From: Anaerostipes faecalis
GTDB lineage: Bacteria; Bacillota; Clostridia; Lachnospirales; Lachnospiraceae
Assembly (NCBI RefSeq): GCF_018982945.1
Contig: NZ_JABRXE010000014.1
Location: forward strand, 1-41,559
Direction: 5' to 3'
Length of the DNA: 41,559 bases
Position numbers and translations under genes: made by a program. Below are positions 13,963 to 22,657 of this stretch, one piece after another; position 1 is the stretch's first letter; each line of letters opens with the position of its first letter. The notes under the pieces were generated by a model. That model ran no database searches. It had not been told where the DNA came from and was given only the letters and a program-made list of their open reading frames with translations.

Positions 13963-16707
13963 AATTTATCTGCAGGTGCTGCAGGCGGGAGCGCATGAGA
14001 AAAAAATATATTAGGGACGATAGAAGAGTTAAAATCCTGTACACCGCAGGAGCTGTCAGATAACAGACTGCTTGCGGCGGCAGTGTATTGTCAGCTGCTG
14101 CAGTACTGTCAGTCCATGTACGAAGGACATGTTCCAGAGGATATCATTAAAGAATTATTAAGTGCGTTTGAGAGTATTGAACAGATCGGTATGGAGGCAA
14201 CGGAAGAGGAAAGAAAAGACAGCAGCCTGACCACCGTATGGTTTCTCCATGAACTGAAAGCACGCAGGGAGACCGGTGACGTCTGGAAGATAGAGGATGA
14301 GATGCTCCGTGAGTCCGTGCAGGTTCTTCTGCAGGAATTGGACAACGTCTATTTCGTTTTTGACATAAAACAGGGTGGACAGCACGTTTTTCCAATTCAT
14401 AATATGATAGCAAAAGTTGTTGAGAAACCGGAGTTTGTTGATATTAATAATCCTCTAGGTATATATCATATACATATTCTACAGCTTGCAGTTAGGCTCT
14501 TTACAAACAGCGATGACAAACAGCAGATTCTTCAGACATTAGTGGAACAGTGTAATTTAAAGTTTATAGACTACCTCAGTGCGCCCGAATATATAATAGA
14601 TACGTTGGATTTACTGAACTATCAGAAAAATGGGGTTATGATTTTTTATGACGGGATGAAGAATAAAGTTCTCGTTAGACATAAAAGTAGAAGTTATTTT
14701 GAAGGACAGCCGCTATGGGAAATCGAAGGGATGACAGTTGAAGAAGAGCATGACCATCAGAAGAACAAAATCGGTTTCTTTGTGGAATATGCTCTGGATA
14801 GAGGTGATTCCTTGACAGATTATTCGGAGATTCTGAAAAGCGAAGCCGGGCGCGAAGCGTTTTTAAAACTGGTTTTTGGCGGGGAGATATATAATATTCT
14901 TTTTGAGCATTCAATTATTGAGAAGGCAGACGGCTCTTTACTGCCGGTTAATCCGTACTGTTACAATGACACAACCATAGTAAAAGGATGGTTGAGAGAT
15001 AAGAACGGCAGAATTTATGACAAAGAGCATTTCCTTGATGCATTGCGCCGGTACAGGAGTGCGGCTCTTAAAGTAAGCAGGAACTGTGTTATGAATCGGG
15101 TGTCGTTTGGACTCGCCATCCTGCTTCTACAGAAGGAAAATACCGGTGTGGACGAGCTTCGGCTGAATGAATTCACTGACGATGACTGGTACCAGAGCCA
15201 GATACTGAAAAACTGGACAGAGCGTTGTTATGATCCGATAGAAGCCCTGACTTTTATCGCGGGACAATGGCAGAGGGAAAACGATTACTGTGCTTTTCCT
15301 TATAAACGACAGCGAAATTCGAAGGAAAAGAATATTGAAGACCATGAAATAGGGCCGCTGGATTTTTATCCTGTAAAGAGTGAAAATGGATGGATGTATC
15401 AGGTAATGGGATGCGAAAATCCAGAAGAGTGGTATGTTCTGCGGGGAAGAGTCCAGGAGGACAGCGAAGGGGACTTCATTCTGGTTGTAGATCTGATCAG
15501 TGATGTTGTAGGAAAAAGGTTTAGCCAGAATACGGAGCTACTGCAGCTTTCCGTAAAGACAGAAGTTCTCGAGGACCCAGAAGGATTGCTTGCAAATATA
15601 TGGGGAAGCGGTGAGGAATATTATTTTTTATATAACAGAAAGGAACAGGGAGGAGTCGTTTGGGATCAGACTCTTTTAAAGGCTCTGTCGGCTTTAGAGA
15701 AGATTCAGGATAAGAATCATCTTACATTGGAAACAGCTTCTGAAATAAACCGGACACAGTACAGAGAGATTACCGCTATGATGCAGCTCCAGAAAGGTGC
15801 CTTAGAGGAGGCAGGTAAAAGATTTTTCTGTGATTTTGATTCACAGGTATATTATCGACTGGTACATAATCTGCTCTGGTCAGAAATCGATAAGGAGAAG
15901 ATCAGCAGTTATCTGAAAGTCTTTATGCACCACCAGAATCTGGGATTTGCAGAGATCAGCCGCGATGAAAAGTTTGCGCGCAAGGACGAAAATACGCTAT
16001 ATGTTCCGAAGGACGGGCGGGAAAGTGACAGCGTGCTTACAAGTATATACGAAACCTATCTGAAAACAAAAAGTGCCCGTGAGACAAATGATATGTACAA
16101 GTACATACTTGAGCTGAAAGATGATGGGTACTATTACAGGGATAACCGGATTGAGAATATTGTGTTTCTATGTGACAATTTTGAATGTGGTACGGCAACT
16201 ATAAGGATGCTGAAAGCCTATCTAAATATTGATGTTATGGGCGAACGAGTGGATGAAAAAAGAAAGGTAGAACAGGTAAGAGCAAGCCGACAGAAATATT
16301 ATCTCAGAGAAGCTGATTCATGTGACGGGGAAGACGATTTATCCGTTGCACAGGAACATCTTAATGAGGTGCCGCTGGAAGCTGTTATTGAAAAAAATGC
16401 GTGCACAATTGAGGTACATGGATATTACGGAACGGAAAGAGGGAAAGGGGTGATAGAAGATTTCCTTAAGAAACATCTCATTAAACCGGCGGTGGTCACC
16501 TATGAATGGGAGATAACAAAACACGCGTCGCAGATCATTGATGAGGTCAAAATTATCTGGCCCCGCTCAAATCCCAGCGATAATGTATATACGGTAGTGC
16601 GTGAATTCAATATGCCTAAGATGAATGTATTTCCGAAAGAGATGCTGAAAGATCCCGGGAAGGCGATCTGCATGTTCGTAAAAAAAGACGAGATTAGGAA
16701 ATGCTAA
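13949..16707 (+). CDS. Large unrecognised partner protein of the PrimPol-RT, with frameshift at an A7 run
   Basis: The start is ATG 13949 with GGAGG at 13938-13942, inside the last codons of the RT gene. This frame reads MKNLEIYLQVLQAGAHEKK and then stops at 14012. A -1 shift in the seven As at 14000-14006 joins it to a frame that stays open to 16707 and continues NILGTIEELKSCTPQELSDN, giving ~919 residues; without the shift the only starts are a GTG at 14083 or later ones, all lacking a ribosome site. I do not recognise the family. Near the C-terminus, IVFLCDNFECGTATIRMLKA (about 738-757 of the fused product) resembles a phosphoribosyltransferase PRPP loop (D-[DN]-x4-G-x-[TS]). No membrane segments are seen. 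The overlap and spacing with the RT suggest a joint function. Alternatives: an indel pseudogene or a sequencing error in the homopolymer. Confidence 0.65.
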
Positions 16708-17336
16708 AAAATGAGGATGAATAAGAATTTTTTGATCCTGTTATTATTTATTCTTTTGGATTCTCACGTGTTCAAATATATTCAGCAAAGTACTTGAATG
16801 AAAGTATATAGTGAAATGTATACTTTCAAAAACAATGTGATGGATATTTATCTTCAGACGGAACACATGGAACAGCTTCGGATGAAAGTTATAATAATCT
16901 TTGTACTTTATCTGCAGGAGGAGTTTATACCTGGAGAATAAATTGATATATTTTATTCTCCATCTACTGTTAAACTGGATGACAGGCGAGAGAGCGTATT
17001 TCTGATATAGGATATGTTTCCGATAATGGAACATATAAATTTGAAATTTACAATTGTCAAAACCAACTGATGTTGGCGAGTGAATATACTGCCAAATAGA
17101 TTGGGCAAAAATAAACGAAGGTTGTAGGTATGTTAAAAAGGCGATTTTAAAGGAGCAGAGGGAGTGCAGATATACTTCCTTGTTGATGTAATAATTACAT
17201 GGTGCTAGCACCCTGTATATAGGACAGATAAAGAGAAAATGTCAGCTTTGTCTGGCTCTATTTTGGCTCTAAAAATTTAAACTGGCACAAATACGAGAGC
17301 ATATTCTAAACAACGAGGATAATAAAATTATTAAAA
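16708..17336 (+). other. Non-coding or decayed stretch after the RT operon
   Basis: No intact gene. Broken frames look like the ruins of an exported protein: a 28-codon frame at 16711 begins with a hydrophobic stretch (NKNFLILLLFILL), then DGTHGTASDESYNNLCTLSA (about 16858-16917) and DIGYVSDNGTYKFEIYNCQN (about 17005-17065) occur in different frames, each ended by stops. A 12-bp palindrome GGTGCTAGCACC lies at 17200-17211. The 155-codon frame on the minus strand across this region has no ribosome site and unlikely composition. A junction with the Tn4451-like debris falls between about 17212 and 17337. Confidence 0.4.
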
Positions 17337-18002
17337 TTCAAAGAAAATAATCAATTCAAGTTATCCGCCGAGGAATATACGCTTGATGAACGCTTAACGC
17401 CCGATTTTATCCGCTCGCATTTAGGCACAAGGGCAAGGTATGGGAACTACAAAGCAAAGATTTCCTACTCTCCCCATATGCCAGAGGAATATAAAAAAGC
17501 ATGGAAACCGCACCAGAAAACCACGGGAATCTTAGCGTTGTATTACTACTGGTGTTATCAGTTGGGGATATTTCCCAAAAGCACGGACTACAAGCCGACA
17601 AGTCCTTTGATGAAAGAGGAGCTTCGGAAACTGGATGAGATTACCGCACAGGTACGCTATATGTCGGAGCATGACATCTCCACACTCTCCGATTTACACG
17701 CCGACAGGGAGAAGAACCAGACGGAAATGGACAGGCTTACCAACTATAGGCGGCACTTACAGAATAAGATACGGCGTGCTTCACCCGCCGAAAAAGAAAT
17801 ATTGAGAATCGAGAAAAATGGCGTAACGGAGCAGATAACGGATTTGAGAAAGCGGCTGAAATATGCGGACGGGATTGAAAAACGCTCTGCTCATATCGAC
17901 GAATGTTTGAACCAAATCCACGATACGCTTGAAAAACAGCGTTCAAACCAGAATGGGAGGGCAGGCAAAACAGACCGCAGGAGGGAGGAATCATTGCGAT
18001 GA
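17337..18002 (+). pseudogene. Relaxase of Tn4451-like element, C-terminal fragment
   Basis: The frame from about 17337 reads FKENNQFKLSAEEYTLDERL then TPDFIRSHLGTRARYGNYKA, followed by WKPHQKTTGILALYYYWCYQ and a coiled-coil tail (ITAQVRYMSEHDISTLSDLH, YRRHLQNKIRRASPAEKEIL). This is the conserved C-terminal region of the large relaxase of Tn4451/tet-type Clostridia elements. The N-terminal nuclease domain, with its histidine triad, is missing, so the protein is not active. The first internal start is ATG 17478, which would give 174 residues. GC content is visibly higher than in the flanking DNA, in keeping with separate origin. Confidence 0.72.
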
Positions 18003-18058
18003 GCAGAAAGTCCGAAGAAGAAATACAGGAAATCATGGAGGAATACAGGGACGCCCCT
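17999..18058 (+). pseudogene. Truncated small gene after the relaxase
   Basis: ATG 17999 overlaps the relaxase stop. The frame codes MSRKSEEEIQEIMEEYRDAP and then runs into sequence that belongs to an opposite-strand gene, so about 20 codons of an originally longer acidic protein remain. The junction near 18058 marks a recombination or deletion point inside the Tn4451-like debris. No function can be given. Confidence 0.45.
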
Positions 18059-18205
18059 ATGGTTGTTGGAATTAAAGTCTGCCCTGGCGTCTATACGGAT
18101 TTGTTCAATGGTAGTTTCATCAACTCCATGTTCCCGCAACACTTTTTCCTCGGCTTCTTTCCAGATACGCCACTTCCTGTCCTCACGTCCGTTGTTATAT
18201 GCCAT
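18059..18205 (-). pseudogene. N-terminal fragment of a small conserved mobile-element protein
   Basis: ATG 18205 with a GGAGG ribosome site reads MAYNNGREDRKWRIWKEAEE then KVLREHGVDETTIEQIRIDA and stops resembling anything after FNSNNH. I recall this N-terminus from small regulator (sigma-region-4-like) proteins of Firmicute conjugative elements, but cannot verify it. It is fused tail-to-tail to the remnant above at 18058, so the C-terminal two thirds are lost. Confidence 0.5.
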
Positions 18206-18697
18206 TCTTTTTTCCTCCAATCAATCTGAATCTTTGAAAACATAAAAATCCAGATTGAAAGGCGGCGAACGACACTTAACACCAATAATAGTCCTGCGGC
18301 ACTTTCCAACCAAAAACGACAAAAGAAAAACCGCAAAGGCTTTGTGACCTTTACGGTTATGGGAAATACTAATTCTGTTGTATGGAGATTGTACTTCTAC
18401 CTTCATGGTGGGAAGTACCGTTGCACTGGCAGGGATTTTTTTAACTGGCTTCCCGCCATTCCCTGATGTGCTATGTATAAATAAACTTTGCTTTATATAA
18501 GCAGATGGGCAACCGCCCGAAAAAAGGAACATAAAAACCCTCCAAATTTAAAAACAAATTCAGAGGGTAATTTAGGGTATAACAAAATAACCCACCCGAA
18601 TATCGTTTTTTTTATTTGGTGAGTTTGTTCTTTCAAATACGAAACAAAAAGAGCCGATGATTCGTGAATTGTTCCACAATTTCATCGGCTCTGCGTC
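18206..18697 (-). other. Non-coding segment of the tet(O) island
   Basis: No gene supported; a 103-codon minus-strand frame here lacks a convincing start. The stretch has several hairpins: ACCGCAAAGG/CCTTTACGGT (about 18329-18356), ACCCTC/GAGGGT (about 18536-18570), and a strong one, AGAGCCGATGA/TCATCGGCTCT (about 18650-18692), followed on the minus strand by T-rich DNA. The last is a good rho-independent terminator for the leftward KTR gene and tet(O). Confidence 0.5.
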
Positions 18698-18871
18698 TTA
18701 AGCGTCTGGCTCTTTGATGACAGTTATCTTCAAGTTGTCAACTTTAATCAATCTTTCTTGTCTGCATTTTGGACAATAAAGGGGATAATTCTTCAAAACA
18801 GTGTCCTTCCTAATTTTATTACGGGTTTTGCTCCCACAAACAGAACATAATATCCATTCGCATTTCATCAT
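18698..18871 (-). CDS. Cysteine-rich KTR-type zinc-ribbon protein
   Basis: 57 residues: MMKCEWILCSVCGSKTRNKI then RKDTVLKNYPLYCPKCRQER. Two C-x2-C pairs (CSVC, CPKC) form a zinc ribbon and the KTR-like GSKTR segment names the family. This small gene is regularly found immediately downstream of ribosomal-protection tetracycline genes; here it lies 51 bp after tet(O) on the same strand. It is preceded by AGGATTAGAAGC and followed by a strong terminator. No tetracycline-related activity is known to me; it is probably a passenger of the resistance segment. Confidence 0.85.
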   Translation of the reverse strand: MMKCEWILCSVCGSKTRNKIRKDTVLKNYPLYCPKCRQERLIKVDNLKITVIKEPDA

Positions 18872-18922
18872 AATTAGCTTCTAATCCTTTCAAATCTCAT
18901 TTTATACGACTTATGCAAGCTG

Positions 18923-20842
18923 TTAGGCTAACTTGTGGAACATATGCCGAACCTTATCTATACGGCTATTCGGGCGGCGGGGTTGGCAAATAAGTTTACC
19001 AGTAGCTGGCTGGTATCCTTTTAACTCTGTCAAGCAGACTCCCTGCCCATTTGTGAAATAAGTTAAATCGTTCCTGTATTCTTGAATACATCTAGCAGGG
19101 ATTTCTCCTTTCAGAATGACCTCGTCATTCTTTATCTGAGTACTTACAATATCTGCACAATACCTTGGAGCATCATGATACGCCCGTGAGAGATATTCCT
19201 GCGGTGCATAAATTTCAAAGTGGAGATATGGCTCTAATAGTTCTGTCCCTGCTTTTTTTAAAGCCTGCTCCAATACGATAGGGGAAAGCAGCCGAAAGTC
19301 TGCGGGGGTACTTACAGGACTATAATACAATCCATATTCAAAACAGATTTTACAGTCTGTCACTTTCCATCCATACAGCCCCTGCTCGCAGCCATAAAGA
19401 ACCCCCTCCATAACCGCATTTTGGAACGATTGGTTTAAATATCCAAGTGAAACTCTGCTTTCATACTGCACTCCACTTCCAATAGGAAGCGGCTCTATGG
19501 ACAACCCGACAGAAGCCCAGAAAGGATTTGGCGGGACTTCTATGTGGATGGTATATTCTGCTTTTCTAAGCGGTCTTTCCATATATATAACAGTAGGCTC
19601 TTTTATTTCTGCCTCCACATGATATTTTTCCTCAAGGATGGCACAAATGACTTCCATCTGCACTTTCCCCAAAAAAGAAAGTATAATCTCATGCGTTGTA
19701 GTATCCACATAATATTTTAAAAGAGGGTCGCCATCTGAAATTTCTGTAAGTGCCCCAAGCAATATTTCCCGCTGTTCAGATTTCTTTGCTGCAATCGTTG
19801 TTTGGAGCATAGGGAGAGGATTTTCAATAAATGTTCTCTGCGGCAACAGCATTTCGTTCCCCAAAATACTGTTTAGCTGCAAAACATCATTTGGTAAAAT
19901 TACAATATCACCAGAGCAGGCTGTATCGGATGAACATAATTCACCGTTTGTCGGAACACACATCTCTGTGATTTTTATTTTCTCTTTTTCAGATATTTTA
20001 ATAACATCCCTCAAATGCAATGTTCCGCTATATATACGCACATAAACAAAACGCCGCCTTTTCTCTGAATATTCAATCTTAAAAACCTGCCCGCATAGTT
20101 CAGATTGACCTTCAGGCGTTGATGAATAAAACTTACTGGCAATCACTTCTATAAGCTGCCGAATCCCCAGATTGTTTTTAGCGCTTCCGTGATAAACGGG
20201 AAATAACGTTCCGTTTTGGAATCTCCTGTTTTCTTCCTGTTCCAGTTCTGACATTTTAAACGGTTTCCCTGACATATATTTCTCTAATAGTTCATCGTTT
20301 CCCATAATTACCGCATCCCACTGTTCCATATCGTCATTGTCCGTTACATTTATATGAGGATGCTGCCCAACCTTTTGCTTCACTATAATTTCCGAAGAAA
20401 GCTTTGCTTTCATTTCTTGATATACCATTGGCAAATCAATCCCCTCTTGGTCAATTTTATTGATGAAAAAAATTGTCGGAATCTTCATTGTCTGTAGTGC
20501 ATGAAACAGTATACGGGTCTGTGCCTGTATGCCATCCTTTGCAGAAACTAATAATACTGCTCCGTCTAATACGGATAAAGAACGGTATACTTCCGCCAAA
20601 AAATCCATATGGCCTGGCGTATCTATAATGTTGACTTTTACATCCTCCCACTGAAAAGATGTCACTGCTGTCTGGATAGTGATTCCCCTTTGACGCTCCA
20701 AATTCATTGTATCTGTCCTTGTTGTGCCTTTATCTACGCTCCCTGGTTCTGCAATTGCACCACTGGTATACAATAAACTCTCCGTTAATGTTGTCTTTCC
20801 TGCGTCAACGTGAGCCAGAATGCCTAAGTTAATTATTTTCAT
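18923..20842 (-). CDS. tet(O): Tetracycline resistance ribosomal protection protein Tet(O)
   Basis: 639 residues, full family length. EF-G-like GTPase: G1 AHVDAGKTT (10-18), G2 region RGITIQTA, G3 DTPGHMDF, G4 NKID (~128-131). Domain IV/V features and the C-terminal [20 protein letters not shown] match Tet(O) as I know it throughout, with only scattered substitutions (for example VDKGTT where VDEGTT is usual), so I see no sign of an O/32 or O/W mosaic, although this was judged by eye. The protein binds the ribosome and ejects tetracycline using GTP. A long attenuator leader precedes it. It sits between KTR (downstream) and tnpV (upstream), all within Tn4451-like debris. Confidence 0.95.
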   Translation of the reverse strand: MKIINLGILAHVDAGKTTLTESLLYTSGAIAEPGSVDKGTTRTDTMNLERQRGITIQTAVTSFQWEDVKVNIIDTPGHMDFLAEVYRSLSVLDGAVLLVSAKDGIQAQTRILFHALQTMKIPTIFFINKIDQEGIDLPMVYQEMKAKLSSEIIVKQKVGQHPHINVTDNDDMEQWDAVIMGNDELLEKYMSGKPFKMSELEQEENRRFQNGTLFPVYHGSAKNNLGIRQLIEVIASKFYSSTPEGQSELCGQVFKIEYSEKRRRFVYVRIYSGTLHLRDVIKISEKEKIKITEMCVPTNGELCSSDTACSGDIVILPNDVLQLNSILGNEMLLPQRTFIENPLPMLQTTIAAKKSEQREILLGALTEISDGDPLLKYYVDTTTHEIILSFLGKVQMEVICAILEEKYHVEAEIKEPTVIYMERPLRKAEYTIHIEVPPNPFWASVGLSIEPLPIGSGVQYESRVSLGYLNQSFQNAVMEGVLYGCEQGLYGWKVTDCKICFEYGLYYSPVSTPADFRLLSPIVLEQALKKAGTELLEPYLHFEIYAPQEYLSRAYHDAPRYCADIVSTQIKNDEVILKGEIPARCIQEYRNDLTYFTNGQGVCLTELKGYQPATGKLICQPRRPNSRIDKVRHMFHKLA

Positions 20843-21110
20843 GTGATTTTCCTCCTATCAACACCCAAAAAAGGGCATAAAAATACCCAGTGATAAATAC
20901 TCCTATCACTGGGTAAATAACTCCAATAGCCCCAAAACACTTATATGTTTTCGGGCATATAAAATTACATGATAAAAGTATTCTTAAACTGGGTACAAAA
21001 AACTAAGCCCCATATTAAAAGTGAAACGGGACTGCTACTTTTTGTTCCCACTATCAAATTGACAGTTTATTTAAGAATACCTTGCCGCATATTTATTAAC
21101 TCCTTGTATA
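20843..21110 (-). promoter_or_regulatory. tet(O) attenuator leader
   Basis: Between promoter and start codon the minus strand carries 11-bp arms GTATTCTTAAA (20978-20988) and TTTAAGAATAC (21070-21080), a very short leader frame (ATG CCC GAA AAC ATA TAA), and a terminator hairpin TACCCAGTGATA/TATCACTGGGTA (20884-20915) followed by TTTTTAT. This is the transcription-attenuation layout known for tet(M)/tet(O)-type genes, where slowed translation under tetracycline permits read-through. Confidence 0.75.
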
Positions 21111-21122
21111 AAACTGAATTTA

Positions 21123-21151
21123 ATTATATTCCTTAACCCTTTATTTGTCAA
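21123..21151 (-). promoter_or_regulatory. tet(O) promoter
   Basis: On the minus strand TTGACA (21146-21151), a 17-bp spacer, and TATAAT (21123-21128): a perfect consensus promoter driving the attenuator leader and tet(O). Confidence 0.85.
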
Positions 21152-21208
21152 GCTGACAAACTAAAGCAGAAAAAGCGGCAGGATTTCACCCTGCCACTAA
21201 TCATCTGT

Positions 21209-21583
21209 TTATGCAAAAATAATTTCCTTTTCCACTATCTCCCTCGCACAAGCCCTTATGTTATTGAGGCATCCTGTCCATTCTAAGGCGTTTTCTGCCT
21301 TTAGCTGTTCCGTTATGCCCTGTGCCTGTTTCATACCCTCTATGAGCCTTTCAAAGCGTTCCTGTGCCTGTCTGTTGATGTCGGCAAGGTAGGCGTTTAG
21401 CCTGCCGCTTGTAAGAAGATTGGTGTATGTAACTTTACGGTACTGTTTTAGATAATCTAAATGCCGTTGCCCCCAGATGCCTATTGCCTGTTCTTCTTCG
21501 GCGGGTACAGTTAAGCACGGTATCAAATAATCCCCTTGCCTTTCGTATTTGCCGCCCAGTTCCTCAAATAATGATTTTGCCAT
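21209..21583 (-). CDS. tnpV: TnpV-family transposon protein
   Basis: 124 residues, MAKSLFEELGGKYERQGDYL then IPCLTVPAEEEQAIGIWGQR, matching TnpV, a small protein of unknown role carried by Tn4451-family elements. GGAGGTAACAGACA precedes ATG 21583. It reads toward tet(O) but is separated by the tet promoter. Immediately upstream of its ribosome site the sequence turns into an unrelated truncated gene, so the right edge of the transposon-derived segment is near 21600-21646. Confidence 0.82.
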   Translation of the reverse strand: MAKSLFEELGGKYERQGDYLIPCLTVPAEEEQAIGIWGQRHLDYLKQYRKVTYTNLLTSGRLNAYLADINRQAQERFERLIEGMKQAQGITEQLKAENALEWTGCLNNIRACAREIVEKEIIFA

Positions 21584-21645
21584 TGTCTGTTACCTCCACA
21601 TTCTTTTTTATTTTGAATGTCCGCAAAATCCGTCCTACATCGCTT

Positions 21646-21939
21646 GACCATGATGTAAGACTTAAAATAGAGACTGTAAAAGATGCTGATGAAAAAGAAT
21701 GGATTGGAGTATTTACATCTTCTGAAGAGATGCATAAGGGTTCTGCTGGAAATGTGCAGATGAATCAGTCTATTGAATCAATACTTCGTCTGGCACTTAA
21801 TTGGGAACAGGTGAATGGAATTGTGATTAATCCGTTTGGTAAGTATATTCAGATGACAAAGAAGATGATAGAGCTTTTAATCAATGGGTATGAATATAAT
21901 GAGAATGAAAGGAAGAGCAAAGATGATGAGAACAATTAA
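21646..21939 (+). pseudogene. SseB-family N-domain protein, 5'-truncated
   Basis: From about 21646 the frame reads DHDVRLKIETVKDADEKEWI then GVFTSSEEMHKG, and later ESILRLALNWEQVNGIVINP, FGKYIQMTKKMIELLING. This is the SseB N-terminal domain (VR-x-E-T-x-D-G-x-x-W-I, INPFG). The beginning is lost at the junction with the tet(O)/tnpV segment. The end overlaps the next gene. Known: SseB-domain proteins have no settled function in Firmicutes. Inferred: insertion or recombination of the tet island removed its 5' end. Confidence 0.6.
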
Positions 21940-22591
21940 AGTTACAGGAAAAGGGAAAATAGCAGTAAAGCCGGATAAAATCCGGTTATATGTCAACAAG
22001 GAAGAACTTTGCAAAGAATATGAAGATACTCTCCGAAGGTCAACAGAAGATACAGAGCTTCTCAAGGATTTGTTTGAGAAACTTGGTTTTCAGAGAAAAG
22101 ACCTTAAAACAGTATATTTTAATGTCGATACAGAATATGAAAGCTATCAGGACAGAGATAAGAGCTGGAAGCGAAGATTTAAAGGTTATAAGTATAATCA
22201 CCATATGAAAATAGAGTTTGCAGCTGATAATAAAAGATTAGGGCAAGTCCTTTACGCTTTGGCTCATAGCTCATTAAGGCCAGAGTTTTCTATTGAGTAT
22301 ACAGTGGCAGATGTAGAAAAATGTAAAAATGAGCTGTTACATAAAGCAATCGAGGATTCCATTCAAAAGGCACAGGTGCTTACAACAGCAGCAAATGTGA
22401 AATTGGGTGAAATACAGGCAATTGATTATTCTTGGGGAGAGATAGATTTTGTAACAAAGCCATTGAATGAAATGAGATTAATGGAGTGTACGGAATGTGA
22501 AATGAGTGCACCGGGAGCATATGATATAGATATTGAGGCAGACGATATTAATGTTACTGATACGGCAACTGTAATATGGGAAATTGCATAA
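21923..22591 (+). CDS. SIMPL (DUF541) domain protein
   Basis: 222 residues from ATG 21923 (AGGAAGAG upstream; overlaps the preceding frame by 17 bp). TIKVTGKGKIAVKPDKIRLY at the start is the classic SIMPL/YggE opening (G-x-G-x-x-x-x-x-P-D), and AIEDSIQKAQVLTTAANVKL GEI (~150-172) is the second conserved block. There is no signal peptide, unlike secreted YggE, so the product should be cytosolic. A terminator (GAGGCACC/GGTACCTC, 22626-22650, followed by T-rich DNA) separates it from the convergent relaxase gene. Confidence 0.82.
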   Translation: MMRTIKVTGKGKIAVKPDKIRLYVNKEELCKEYEDTLRRSTEDTELLKDLFEKLGFQRKDLKTVYFNVDTEYESYQDRDKSWKRRFKGYKYNHHMKIEFAADNKRLGQVLYALAHSSLRPEFSIEYTVADVEKCKNELLHKAIEDSIQKAQVLTTAANVKLGEIQAIDYSWGEIDFVTKPLNEMRLMECTECEMSAPGAYDIDIEADDINVTDTATVIWEIA

Positions 22592-22657
22592 AGAGGAAGA
22601 TATAAATAGATTAGACGAAAAGCAAGAGGCACCGTTAAAGTAGGTACCTCCTTCTTT

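Noticed and set aside
16744-17211. 155-codon minus-strand frame after the RT operon
   Set aside because: No ribosome site, composition dominated by Y/F/H/I as expected from AT-rich antisense, and plus-strand gene debris overlaps it.
18221-18532. 103-codon minus-strand frame in the tet(O) island
   Set aside because: Start lacks a ribosome site and the frame runs through hairpins; more likely conserved non-coding transposon DNA.
18923-20842. Mosaic tet(O/32/O) or tet(O/W) gene
   Set aside because: The central and terminal segments all read as Tet(O) by eye; no block with Tet(32)- or Tet(W)-like substitutions was noticed.
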